Positions 36,562 through 49,965 of a stretch of DNA of 64,000 nucleotides are shown piece by piece (position 1 is the first letter of the stretch; every line of letters starts with the position of its first letter). The stretch is from positions 46,840,725 to 46,904,724 of the forward strand of contig NC_133934.1 in assembly GCF_031877795.1 (NCBI RefSeq), read 5' to 3'. The stretch comes from Strix aluco. Lineage: Eukaryota > Chordata > Aves > Strigiformes > Strigidae. Below the pieces are notes generated by a model. It was given only the letters and a program-made list of their open reading frames with translations. It ran no database searches and was not told where the DNA came from. The translations under genes and the position numbers were made by a program.

Positions 36562-38759
36562 CTCCAATGTCAGAACTAGCCTCCTTGCTTCATCTCACCA
36601 GTCATCTATGGATTCATTTCACTCAAGCTGTGCTCCAGCTGTACATCGTTGCAATGCTGCAGCAAACATATGGAGTTTCAGCCAATAGTTCTCCTTCACT
36701 TCCTACAGGCTTTCAGTCTTTCTCTCTCCCTACAGTGCCTTGTGCACTACCTCAGATGCGGCAAGGTTTATTTAAAGTAAAATATGCAGAAATTGAACTA
36801 ATAACAAGAAAATCTCCATCTATCATCATATATTTAGAGAATTTAATCTGGAAAGATTTGCAGTCCTCCATTAAAATGTTTACATGCAAGAGATCTCTAA
36901 TAAATCATGATATACATTTAGATAGTACCTTTTATTCTGATAGCTTGTCTTTACTGAAAAGTTGATTCCAGTCATGACTCATCTGTAGGCTTTCATTCAA
37001 ATTCCTGCCATATAGAAAAAGGCTGGAATTAAATATTTAAGCAGCTTTTAATTCACATTATCTTGCCACAGATCAATTTAGCACAACTCATCAACTGCTA
37101 ACATGATCAATAATTAATGTGGCTGCAGGTCATCTACTTTGGAGTTCTGTTAGTCTTCTTAATGCCTTCCTGTGGTTTGCTCCTTGAGCTGAGGGAGAAC
37201 AGGCCAGCACACTGGAGAATAATACACAGAGGAGCTCAGTCCACTAAAATTAAAAAAAAAAAAAAAAGCAAACAAACAACAAAAAAACCTTCACACCAAA
37301 GCAAAAGACTTTGAATATGCTCTTAGAAGTCTTCAGAATCCAGTAGAGGAGCCCCGGTGAATTTTCCTACTGTGGTATATTGTGTTACTAATCCCAGAAT
37401 TTGATTTCCTGACCTCCCCCTCTCCACAGCAGGGATGGCAGAAAAGCATGTGTCCATGCCTCAGCTGTTCCAGTCCAGAGCCTGGCATCTTAGCCCAAAA
37501 TCTTTGCAGCTGAAACTGAGATCCCACACTGTGGACTGAAGCAAACCCTATTCACCTAGGTGGGGATATGTGGCATCCAGTCAGTCACTATCGGTATGGT
37601 AACCTGCAGCAGGGAGATTGGCAACTGGAAACAGTGGCATTAGAGTCCTGTAGCATGCAAAAGTGAACTTAGCACTAGCATTCATTTGGCTGTTATTTTG
37701 GATGTATTTTGCAGTGTCACTGACCCAACTTGAGCTTGAAAGAGGTGATTCAAATGTAGACAAAGGCAATAAATACTCCAATAAAACAATAACTTGCCTG
37801 AGATCTTCAGGGCTTTTTTAAACCAAATTCAGACCTGCCATAAGTACCAACAAACATATTCATTCTCATATTAAAAAAACAAAACAAAACAAAACCACAC
37901 TATGTAGTGACAGACAAAGCACAATCCTCAGAGTCAAATCTTGCGAAGCATGCAAATCACATGTTAAGGGTAAAGTCCTTAGTATGGCTTACCATCTTCA
38001 CACCACCTACAATAGCATTGCTACCAAATAAAAAGCATCATTAATACCACTACCAATAAATCCCAGTAAGCAGAACACAAGGGGTTTTTTTCCCCCAGCT
38101 TTTCAGCAAAAACCTTGGCAGCAAGTTCATATGTTCTTGTATTCATAGATTGCTGTACCCAGCTATCACAGTTGTTTATTTAGAAACTCTGTTGTAAAAT
38201 AAAACTAACTACCAAGTCTAAGCAGGTAGAAAAAGCAGAACATATGCTGCAGCTGCAGTGTTGTCTCATATCTCCCCCCATCTCAGAAACAGACCCTCCG
38301 AGCAAGACAGCTTGTTTGTAATGCCTGAGGAAGTCCTGATGTCCACCATGTGGCTGCTTCAAAACGGGATGTACTTTTGCAAACATTTTTAATGCCATCA
38401 TTACTGTTCTTGTTGCTGCTGTAAATTTTGAAGTCATATGATTTAATCTGTAGTCCAACAACCAGCAGCCATATTTTCCCATCTTTGATCTTTCTGACTT
38501 ACGAGGCTTTTTCTGTACAAAATATAACCATGATAGTTAGAAGAGTGGTCTTTTACTTTCATAATTAGACATGTACCATGAATTGTGGAAGAAGTTTGCG
38601 TAGTGTAAAGGCAGACAAGAAAAATAAAGGTTATCTCCTTTCCTGTATGAAAACCAATACAAACATAAGCACACCTAACAAGTGTAGCATTGCTTGTGTA
38701 AGTGTAACACCTCTTCAACTACACTGGTATTTTAAACAGCTACGCTTTTCCACAAAGAC

Positions 38760-40335
38760 AAAGGCTTGAGGACGAAGCCAGACTCTGAGCCTGTCTGTGC
38801 ATGCTGCCTCCCAGTTGCAAGGCAGCATGGCGCACCATTGCAGGAGTCCATTGCAGGTGACAGCAGGAGGCTGTATCCAGGCCCTGGAGATGCCCGGCAG
38901 AGGCTGGGGGCGCTCCCACCCTGGCATGACAAAGCACAAAACAATCTAGCTGAAAGACTTGAGGAAGAGGCTATTGGAAAAGTAAAGGGAGGAGTGAGAA
39001 ATGGAAGACAAGCCTGGGAAGAGGAGGAAAGACCACAAGTCACACTGGGAGGAGCAGCTGGAGGGTCAGGAGGAGAAGCCACGAGCAAAATGTTGCTGAA
39101 CAAGTAACCCTTGGTGATTCAGACCCAGTGTCCACCAGCTCAGTTCTTAGAAGATCAGCATTTGCCAGCAGGCGTGCACAGACAAGCATCACCAATCAAA
39201 CGCTCAGATACTGCCCTTTAGGGATGGTTGGGAAAAACTATTAAAACAACAATAAAAAAAGCCTCAGCACACAAATCAGAGTGTTAACGAACATGGCACT
39301 ATCCTTGACTATTCGTTAATTAGAAGTTTATTTCAGATGTGGTTGGAAATATACTGGAAACCTCTTGCTGAGCATTTTTAATATTGCGTGTATTGCTGAA
39401 GCACTGAGGATTTGTATTGCACAATACTGGTCCCTTTGGATTCAAACAGGTAGAAATGTCTCATGCCCTTAGGTGTTTACAAGGAAAAAAAGCAGGAGAC
39501 AACAGATGGAACCAGCAGCTGGAGGACTGACAGAAATCAAGGCAGCTCCGACAGGCACGCCAGCCAGACTTTTGTCTGGGGCTCTCTTATTCCATGTCTT
39601 TTGCCAGCACTAAAAAAAAAAATCTCAAAAAAATTACTGGGTGAACCAGAGAAAAAGTAACTCCAGAAAAAGATGTGTGTGTGCTCACTTAGATCACTTT
39701 CATGGCGTGGAGGACCCTGAAGAGCCACAAGTGGTGGCCAGGAGCCACCTTTTTGGATAAAGACCCCCTGAAGCAGCAAATAGCAGCTGAAACCCAAAAA
39801 GTCGGGGTCTCTAGAACTCTAGTTTCCTAAAGACAAATCATTTTACTTGTCAGTGGGCAGTCTCCAGCAAACTTAGTGCACCCATGGAAACAGATGTGGG
39901 CCTCGCTTGGAGTCAGGTCTCTAAGGACACCTGAAGGGACTGTCTTCCCGGGGCTGCCACCCTGCTGGTGGGGGGATCGGGCCAGGCCAGGCCAGTGCCA
40001 GAGACACTCACAGAGTCAAGGGGACTATATGTCACAATGCAGCAGTCCTCAGCACCTGTGTAGAGGGAAGAGCCTGCAGTCACCGCAGTGCTGGGCACAG
40101 GAGCCCAGGTGCAGTAGGGGCTGGATCCTTCCCAGGCAAGGATAGTCTGAGCCATACCCTCTTCCCACCACAGAGTCTCAATGGAGGAAGCATTCGTGGA
40201 GGCAAGGGTGATATTCTTGGGTAGGTGATGGCAGCAGGGTCTCGGAGACCCTCGCACAGCGGGAATGCTGCTTCAGCATGGAGCAGGACTGCAGGTCCTG
40301 TGGGGACAGAGAAGTGTTCCTGCATATCTGCATTG
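38760..40335. other. GC-richer, purine-rich block, no gene recognised
   Basis: G+C is higher here than in the flanks, and many frames of 60-123 codons are open on both strands. None resembles a known family, and CpG is not enriched as in a promoter. I see no reason to call a gene. Confidence 0.45.
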
Positions 40336-43300
40336 CCCATGTTTGTCCAGTGAACTGCTGTTTAATATGACAGGCTGGTTATTAAAATACAAGCAGCATG
40401 GATAAGAAAGACTAAGTAGTGGGAAAAAATGTATGCTAAATGGTACCAATTTTTTTGTTTATTGGACAGTTTGATGCCTAAATAGAAAAAAAAACCCTAC
40501 TTCTGTTGCTTATATTTTTCATATCAAGTGAATATTTGGTATTTTTTAACCACAAGGGATTATTTATTGTGTGTTAGGCACACATATACATGCACATCCA
40601 GAGACAGTAACATAAACTGGATACTTTTTCAATTTGGAAGCTTTTGTGCCCTGCTCAGCAGTTCTCATTCATTACTTTAAAAGTGTGCCCTGCACCTGCA
40701 TCTTGAAGAAAAAGCCCTGGCAGTATTCAAGGAGAGAACAAGATTCTGGTCCAGGGACTGAATGAAAACCTCCTGCTGAGCACGGGCAAGCATTTCTTGG
40801 TGTTTCTAGTTAACAGCAGTTACAAAGATGTTATCCTACTACAGTTCCATTTGAATTTCAAATGCACCAGTATAAAAGAGCAGAGTCAAGAACAAAATTG
40901 ATGTGCTAAAAAATATGTACCTTTATTAAATGAATCTGAATTTGTCTTGGATCCTGCTTTTAAATTATAGTAATGGTCTGTATATAGATTCACACTAATA
41001 ATGATTTTTTTTAATAGTACAAATTTAGAGACTGACACATTTCAGTGCACTTGTATCTTGTAATAATCAAATGAGAATTGTACAAATTGTACTTCGATAT
41101 TCTATTTCTTCCTTAAATGCCAAGATACTAGAAATAATATCTGGATGGTATAAATTGTGTTATAATACAGTATATGTATTCCAGTAGCACTGAATATATG
41201 AGTATGTGCTCTTCAAGTTATACACAGCAGTAGTTTCTGCTATTGGGGTGCAAGTCACAGGAACATAAAAACTGCACTTTGGAGTCAGATTAAGAATTCA
41301 TATAATCTAATATCCTTGCCAGAATTGCTCTTAAATCTCATTCAGTTTTTTTCTTACAACTTCTTCGCGGCAAAAGGTGACTGAATTTAGCTATGAACTG
41401 CATGAAAAAGAATTTCCTTTGATGTTTTAAATCTATTTCTAGCAATTTAATTCTAGTTTTTTACTTATGAAATGTTGCAAGTGCTCCTTATTCACCTTGT
41501 TCAGAAAGGTAATTATTTAACATCTCACTACCACAGCCTTTTCAGTCATTTCTGAGAGAGAGAGAGAACACAGAATTTATTTAGACTGCCTGAAAAAAAT
41601 GCAAATACATCGTCTTTAATTCCAGATTGCTACTAGTTTTCAGCTGTTAAGATTAACATAATGGCCCAGGTAGAGAAGTACATCCACATCAACCACTTTC
41701 AGTACCTTTTCTTATTATAACAAATCATTTCATGAGATTGGTAAGAAAGGTGAACCAGAACACCAGACAATATTCAAGACATAGATGCGGCACCAACATA
41801 TTTAGTGGCATAATATCAGAAGGTCATGCTGAGTTGCCTGTTTGCTATGAGCCAACACGATACCATCGCCACTCCTTGTCAGAAGGAGCACACGGTGGTA
41901 AAATTGCATGGTGTAAGTTGTATAAATAGCACACAGTGACAAAACCAGCCTGTCAGTTTACCTACTCAACTCTTCTGCAGCATTGTTAATACCATTAAAA
42001 AATAGAGCAAGTTTCAGAAAAATGTAAAGTTGGATAAACCTATTTTGATCCAACTACTGAGCTACGGGCTGTCCTAAGGGGGTTTTCTACCAAAAAGCTT
42101 TTCTACTCTGCTTTTTATCTAATATCATGGTAAGATTGTCATTACTCTCAGTGTATTACACTCTCTTAGGAGCATAGGTTTTCTGGGGAAAGCACTTTTC
42201 CTGAGAAACTAATCTTGGAAAGTGCTTTGGACTCTTCTTGCTGACTGTCCTTAATCCAATAATGTCGCAACGGTATTGTGTGACACAGGCATTGCTCCCG
42301 TGAATGATTTCTGCCAGGCAATTCCGAGACAAGAGGAGTAGTCAAGGTTATTTTTAAAGCACCAGAAGTAACTTAATCGCAGCAACATAATTGCTAATCG
42401 AGAATGCACAGCTTGCTATTAGTGACACTGATATCTTGTAAAGAGAAAAGTAAATTTCACCTGATTATTTATAGAGTTCTGTTGCATGTAATGGAGCAAG
42501 TGTGTTATTGCAGATTTACAAGTTAGCAGATTGGTTCACAATTAGCATATCATTCATATGCATTCTGGGACTCTTAAGATAAAGAGCCAAGCATCTATGT
42601 TTCAAGTTCCTAATATTCCAGACAGGCCTACGATTACTGTTCCTTTCCAGTGGTTTAAAGATTAGAAGATTTTTTTTTAAATTCCTTAAAAAATTCATTA
42701 AAAATAAAATTGGATTTATTTATGTAATAGTATCTATAAGCTTCTCAGTTCCAATTTCAACAAAATATATGACTCTCTTATCGTGATCCGATTTTTTAAA
42801 AAATAGTGCACTCACATACCTCCACAGCTGTGTCCTAGAATTTCTACTTATTTCCTTATGTGACTGGCAACCCTAAGGTCAAAAGGGGTTTGACCTTCTC
42901 ATATAGTTTCAGAAACCATCTTCACAAGGAAGCAAAGATGATAAACCGAATGATAAACCTGACCGAGCAGGACTTCTTCACTATATCGTTTCAGTCATTC
43001 TCATAGAGGACCCTGATTAACTGCTTGAATGACTGTTAGCAGGTGACAGGAGGGTAGAGCTTGCTTTTATTTCTTCTGCTCTCTTCCAGCCTCAGGCTCT
43101 TAATCAATTTAGGGAAAAAAGCTAAGCAAATAAAAGCAGGCTTAAATACTAGGTGATATGTTATCTTTTGAAGATATCTAAGTGGGGCACTAAAATGACA
43201 CTTCTTGTGTCTAAGGGCCCCAGTATCTCTGTCTTCATAGCATATACGTGAAGAAGGAAAGTGCTAAAGAAGAACCATGACTATATAAGAGTCTGAACTT

Positions 43301-46300
43301 CCATGTTCTATGCAAGTGCCACAACTGATGGGCTATTTGTCATTTCAGAGCCTCCAGGAGGCTTAGATTGAAAGACTTAGACCACCCTTCTGCACCAGCC
43401 TTCATCTGCTGATTGCTGTAGCCCCTAGTTTGCACACAGTCCCCCCAGGGACCCACAGGCATTTACATCTGTGTGTGTGCCAGGGTGGGAGCATCCCTCC
43501 GGGTGCAGTCATCCTCAGAACAATGCCTGCTCAGCAGTTCTGACCTTCAGCCACTTGTTCCCATCTCACACTGTTTGTTTTGGCACAGCTGTTTCTCCCC
43601 AAGCCACCCCCCCGAGGCCACATAGAAAATGAGATCAGTGAACTGATCTGTGCTAAAAATAACCAGGAATGAAACCAAAACATTTTACCATGTGGTTGAG
43701 AAGCAGTTGTTTCAGTGCCATAGGCAGCACCAGGTGGGCAGGCAGAGGGGTTGAAGCTGGTGGCGCTGCAAAAAATTGGCATGTGGCATCCCACCCAGCG
43801 CTGGTGGCTCATATTAGATGGTGATCTCAGGGTGGTTCTCAGAGGGTGGATTCCTACACCAAGCAGGTGAACGTTGTGATTGCCATTTGCATGGGTATTC
43901 CCAGGAGGTTGAGATATCTGAGATATCTTTTTCTCTAAAGATAGGCAGAAAAAAAGACAAAAGAACAGCAGTGAGATACACCTATGGTGATGCCCATGCT
44001 GTCCCTGATGAGTGGTTACCTCTGTTTGTGGACTGCCATTTGGTGCTTTTCAAGGGGAGATGAAAGATGGAAAGCAGTTTATGATGCTGAAACTCTGCCT
44101 CCATCTTTTGAAGAAAATAATGGAAGTAAAACAAGCCAGAGAGCCATATTTGCATCTGGAGTAATGTTTGAAATTATAGTCTGTAACAGAGCTTAAGCTT
44201 TTCATTATTTCTCCATTTCTCATTCACAAATTAATATTTAGCACTTGGTCTGGCTTGACTTATCAGTTTTAAAACAGAATACAAAACCTTCTTATCACTG
44301 ATTTAGAATCACTGGCTCTGGGGCTCTGTTTTCTGAGCGGCTCACTCCTTCATATTACAGAGTACCTTCAGCTCATATAGAAATTAATGATGTAAACACA
44401 CATCTTGGGCCTCCTTATGCTTTTCATTAAGCCATCATGAAATAGCTATTCCTAGATAATACCAGCTGTGGCCATTTTATACTGGAAAGCAGTCGGGATG
44501 TTCCAGTTAAACTGGAACCAGGAACTCCAGAAAAAGAAAGTCCACACATGGAATTAATTTGAAAAGAGTTAATCAGAGCAATAACAAGCATAACTCATGG
44601 TACTTGCTATATGTTTATATGGCTTAAGTCAGGTTAAAGATGTTCATCACAGGGTGACAAGGACAATTTTGGCCCCAATTCTCTGAAATCTTACACAAAA
44701 TATGCTTAACTATGTCCACCACGAGTAGTAATCCTAACCACCACCTTCAGCTGGTCAAATTATTGTCATCTGGAAGTTACTGTCTGGCCAGCAGGATGAA
44801 CTATTTCTGTTGCTGAGGGAGAGGGAGGACACTAATTCCCTAAAGGGTGTTGTAAATTCAAGCAATGGTTCTGTATTTAGTAATGATTTGGTTCTGTGCT
44901 TTTACATATACCCTACTAGCATATGTGCTTGCTGGGGAATAAGACTGCTAGGATTTATGTGATTATTTATTTACATTAGTATAAATAAAATTTAATGCCC
45001 TAGCTTATAATTAATATTTCAGCATTAACAGTGAGACAAAAGGAAACACAATCTCAGTGTTATTTAAATAATTGTCATTCTTACTATCATCTCTTCCCCC
45101 ATTCATCATTCTGGGAATTTACCCACAGCTTTCTCCAAAACCTTGATCAAATAAATATGTCTTTCACTGTGCCTAGAGAATCAGTGCATCTGGACCAAGC
45201 TAGGGAGCATACTGCAGAGATTTCAAGTCTCCACAGAGTGTGTGCTGCCAGCAGCGCCTCTCTTTATCTGACCAAGAATAGCCTGCTCAGCTAAGCCAGA
45301 ACTGTTGAGAGGCAGTCCCTTGGGAATCAAGCCAGGGTTTTTCCCAGTGACAGCTATATTCCATCTTCTTCTTTATTAATGGAACATTTATAATTGATTT
45401 TCTTTGTTTACCCTTTCCCTTCCTCTACAAGGAAGAACGAAAGTCTAAACTTTGTTTTCTGTATTACAAACATGAAGGCATTCCTTAAAGAATATTAATC
45501 ACACAGGGGGAAGCATTGAGAGACCGCTTGACTTTCTATTAAATTACAATTCAATTTCTACTGATTATTCAAATACATTGCTTCTTACGAAGCCCAGACA
45601 GAACAATAACACACATAATTAGTGAAGATTCTTCTCCGGAAAGGGGACTGTACAGTTACATGAGAGACTAGACTACGGAGTTGAAAAATAATGAAGCTGA
45701 TGGAAAACCAGGACATAGTTCCAAGCTGTATTTTCTCTGGCACCAAAGTTGATTTAAGAGGTTCCTGCTTTTCATGTTTGCACCTATGGCACAGTCCACT
45801 GCCTTTGTACTTGTGCTGATGCAAATGTTTTGGGCCTGTGCAGTAAACTAGATTAGTGAAACAGTTTTAGGAAAATTTCCCTATCTCCTTTAATTAACAG
45901 TGAAAAATATTATAAATTAGCAGGACCCCATCATGCAGAGTCCTTGGAAACACACTGTGCATCAGCTATTAACTCAGAGACACAGGCTCAGTTAGTACCT
46001 GCTCCAGAGGGCTCAGCTGCTGATTACAGGTTGCTGGAAATACAGATATGATGTTATCATGGACTACCCACACTTAAAATTTAGCCCCATGCTGAATAGG
46101 ACTGAATCCAGTTTTAAAAGGTGACCTTCCCTGTTAATGCAATACAGTCAAAACAAAATCATCGGTCTTTACCGAGAAGCTAACCTGACGGAACTGAACT
46201 GGAGTGATCTTTGTTTCAATTGTCTCTGCACATAGTGATCTATTTTCAGTTAATATGGATCCTGAGAAGACATATGTCTTGGAAATTAATCCCTTGCCTA

Positions 46301-49300
46301 GGAATAGGAGTCAAGTATTATCTACACTTGAAAGTTCAGTTGGATTAACATTTAATTATAGAAATGATTCTGGAATAACTCCTCAAGTGTTTCACAAAAA
46401 TAGTTCCTTTCTGTTCTCATTTTCAAGAGCTGCTCCATGTGAAAACTCACCCTCCTGTTTTGCACTTTTGTTTTTATTTTCTAATAACTATGATAGTTTG
46501 GAGGGGGTTTTTTTCATCCTCAGCCTGGATCAATACAGCTCTATTAGCTAAAGCAATAGCATAAATATCAGCAGACCAGCAGGGAATTGATTCAAATCTA
46601 TACCAGCAATGAAGTCGTCTGGCATCATCAGCTGCTGCTTCAGTAGGAGACTTTGTCAGCATGCTTCTAATAGTTTGTCCTTTTAACTAAAAACATGGCT
46701 TGTAGCTTTTCCAGAGGCCTGAACCCACACTATGCTTTACAATCTCTCTGTGTGACAAAGCTTTAGGGCTGAGGGAACTCTGGTTGATGCCCAAAGAAAG
46801 TCCTGTCTTCCAATATAGTGATGAAATATTCCTAGAGCTTTACATTTTTTTCACAAACATGGACGACAGATATTCCCTCCTCAGCTGGAAACCGTTGTGG
46901 GGTTTGTCTGGCTAAATGATATTCGATGGCTGAATCGTTATAGAGGTGATGATGGAAATGGTAACAAAACTGTCCCTCTCAGGCAATTGTGATCTTAACA
47001 GTTTAGTCATACTAAATTTGGGATAACTTTTTTGAAGGTATTATCCAAGAGCTTTGTAATAACTATTAAGGCAGAATCTGCCTTCATATGCTGTCGAGTT
47101 CTAACAACCCTCAGTTTTGGCAGTAAAAATGTCAATACTAATCTCAGACTGTAAATTGATGCTACAGAGACTTTGGTGATTTATGAGTTCCCATAACATT
47201 CTTGCCCTCTCTGCACAGGTGAAACACACAGCTTGCAATCACAAACCTTCAGATTAAGTTTCTACCTATCTGTGTTGCTAAAGCAGTTTTTTAAAGGCTT
47301 GATTTATTTATTTATATTTAGTCCATACAGACAGTGACAGCACAGGGCTTCTTGCGAAGAGCACCACTTGCCTGTGTTTTACTGATCGTGAAATGGTGAG
47401 GAGGCTACAGGTGAACCTCAGTGTGAGTGAAACTCTGAGGTTAGATCTGTGCCTTAGTCTCCACCCTCCAGCATCTTGCGTTGTAACCAGAGAAAACTCT
47501 GGTACTCAGGCTGGGTGAGAGCTGTGAGGCTTTCCAGCCAGACGTCCCACCTGAAGGACAGCAGCAGGGAGTGGACCAACAACAGGGAGTATGTCTTTCC
47601 TTCTTCCTTCTTGTACTGTGCCTTCTGGATGTGCACCTGACCAGTTGGAACAATATCTCATTCCATAAATTCAGACCCTTTCATAATTCTGCACTAAAAT
47701 TCCTTGTAGACACATCTCCGAAAGACCTGAAGAGTCTCTTAAAATCACTGGGCTTTGTTATTTAAAATGACTTTGTATTCAATGATATTTTAACTTGACA
47801 TTGAAATCAATTAAAATGAATTAAAGCCACTTTAATTCTAGATTAGAATACCTATATTGACTTAATTTAATAAACCAAAACCATTTTAAATTCATATCTC
47901 TGGCTAATACATATTAATTTCCCAAGCATGTTTATATAAATAAAACTGAAAACACCATTTTAACAGGTAGGCACTCAATCAAAAATAACAAGTCGCTTTT
48001 TACCAGAAGAAGGACTCTAATTTTTTTCATGTCAGGCTGCTTTTTTAATAGCCAGATTTTCAGAGGAGGAAAAAGGAATTTTTCTGTGAAAAAACCCATA
48101 CGTGACCCCCACTCCAGGAGACACACTCTAACAAAAGGTATAACAAGTACAACGTTCTTGAAAAGTGGAACAGTTATAAAAAATTGTTGTATTATAAGTA
48201 AGATAAAAGAGAATAAAGAGAAGTGAAATAGGTTACTAGCAAAAATAATTTAAATAACGAGTTTCCCTCTCTCTTTGCTGTCTGTAAGGCCTAGATGCGA
48301 TACGTCATTACAGAACAAGAAAGTCTGAACATACTCCCTACATAGGAGTGGCATCTCCAGCACAGAGGGTACCAGCGATACTAGCTACTTGTGGCACCTG
48401 GCCCTGCTGTCCTCCGTACACATCGTCTCTCAGACCTCACTATCTTGGTGAAATTGGCTGGGGTGTGAGGGAGCTCAGCCATTTCACCGGGAAGCATCTC
48501 CAGAGTGGAGTGCAGATTAAGGTGAGGAAGACTTTGCATATGAAATTACCTGAGTTGCAGAAGGCAGAAAGAAGTTGTGCTCTGCTTCACAGTTCCATTC
48601 TGAATTATCACTAGGGCCGAGATTAATCATAGACTAAGGAAAGAACAAGAGAGAATACGGCTGTTAGATTAAAAACTGTGTTATGCAAAACATCAGCCCA
48701 GGCTTACAGAAGCTTCAAGAAATTTTTTTGCAACACATTGCCCAAAGTCAGGCTCCCAGGTGGATGAAGCTGCCTGAAAAATAACCTGACTAAAACATCC
48801 TATTTAATGTAATACAACAACTGCTTTTAAGGCTGAGTGGCTGTGGGCTGGATTTTCCCACATGACTAAAGTAGACAGAGATGCATGAGGAGCTGTTTGA
48901 GTGAGCAAGGTCTAACACGACATGAGCCATCAAGTGATCCCACCCAGCCAATTCCCAAATGCTGCAGAGAGACCCAAAGCATCAGGTTTGCAGCGTCTGT
49001 ATGACCAAAATCCTACCGGGTTTGCATTCTTGCAGATACTTAAAAGACTCTGCAAACCTGCACATTACTTATCTCATGCAGGGCGTGGGGTGCAGAAGTA
49101 GGTAACAAGCTTCAGACACCTGAATTTGTTCTTCTTTCCACTGGTTTCAGGTCCTCATTTTGAACCTCTAACTTAACACATCTAGTTATAGATTAATTCA
49201 TATTTGGATTAGGTTATAATAAAAAGTCCTACAGCTTGATTCCTGAAACAATTTCTATTTATATATATAGATATGATATACATCACATTTTGCTTACATA

Positions 49301-49883
49301 TACACATGCAAATTCGCACATGATGATATGGGTATATTTAACATTGCTATGTTTATTGCATAGTACATTTAGAAGCCCAAAATAGGCTAGGATTTTGACT
49401 TTTTTAGGGTTGTATGAAAAAATACTAGTGTTTTTTTCCTAAAACAAGTTTTTTCAATAGTTAAGGTGCTCTTACATTGTGCTGCAGAGTGTCTACATTG
49501 AACACGGTGTATTCCTCCAAGTATACCCTTCTTAAAACACCAAAAATAGAGAAAGTATGTAAGTTATTCATGCTTTTTGTCTGTCATACACCATGTTGAA
49601 AATAGACATAACTCATTAAGTGGACACAGTGCTTATTAAGTGGACACAGTGAGGGGAAGGGAAATTGATCCCTCCTGGGAGCAAATGAGCCTGCTTGGCG
49701 GGGACAAAGCTTCCCAAGGATAGTGAGACAGCTGGAAAAAAGCACGTAGAAATGAGAAATCTTGGGAACTGGAAAGCTGTGGCATAACTGGGATTAGAAA
49801 ACTGCTGGGAATAGCAGATGCACAGGCTCCTGAAGTGAAGGAAAGAAAAATAATTTGGGGGAGCCAAAGAACAGTGTGTAGCA
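40336..49883. other. Non-coding flank, no gene recognised
   Basis: AT-rich intergenic DNA. A (GA)n run sits at 41554-41567. The stretch 42280-42470, with repeated TAAT-type homeodomain cores, has the look of a conserved non-coding element, but this cannot be tested here. An 18-bp tandem duplication lies at 49613-49651. Confidence 0.5.
49613..49651. repeat. Tandem duplication of an 18-20-bp unit
   Basis: The unit attaagtggacacagtg occurs twice, separated by a few bases, giving a small recent-looking duplication next to a CR1 fragment. Confidence 0.85.
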
Positions 49884-49965
49884 TTTCACAGAATCACAGA
49901 ATTGTCTAGGTTGGAAAAGACCTTGAAGATCATCCAGTCCAACCATCAACCTCGGTTACATTTGC
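49884..49965 (-). mobile_element. CR1 LINE 3'-end fragment
   Basis: The plus strand reads 'cacagaatcacagaattgtc', 'taggttggaaaagacctt' and 'gaagatcatccagtccaacc', the reverse complement of the CR1 3' terminus (ggttggactagatgatct...attctgtgattctgtga). It is short and strongly truncated, and on the minus strand. Confidence 0.93.

Larger units (their letters stand above)
35753..38759. other. Non-coding flank; one small ORF with a hydrophobic start
   Basis: No exon recognised. At 37117 a plus ATG opens 65 codons with a hydrophobic, signal-peptide-like start (MWLQVIYFGVLLVFLMPSCG), then basic residues and a Lys run encoded by an A-rich stretch. Its start context is weak and the frame ends in simple sequence, so it is probably chance. 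A short AAAAC pentamer run occurs near 37874-37894. Confidence 0.4.

Noticed and set aside
36567..36965. 132-codon plus frame
   Set aside because: No recognisable family. Its composition follows the local AT-rich sequence and nothing supports transcription.
37117..37314. 65-codon ORF with a signal-peptide-like start
   Set aside because: Weak start context, C-terminal Lys run from an A-rich simple repeat, no mature-peptide features. Hydrophobic starts are common by chance in T-rich DNA.
46204..46551. 115-codon plus frame with fairly protein-like residues
   Set aside because: No splice context, no family resemblance, and the end runs into T-rich sequence.
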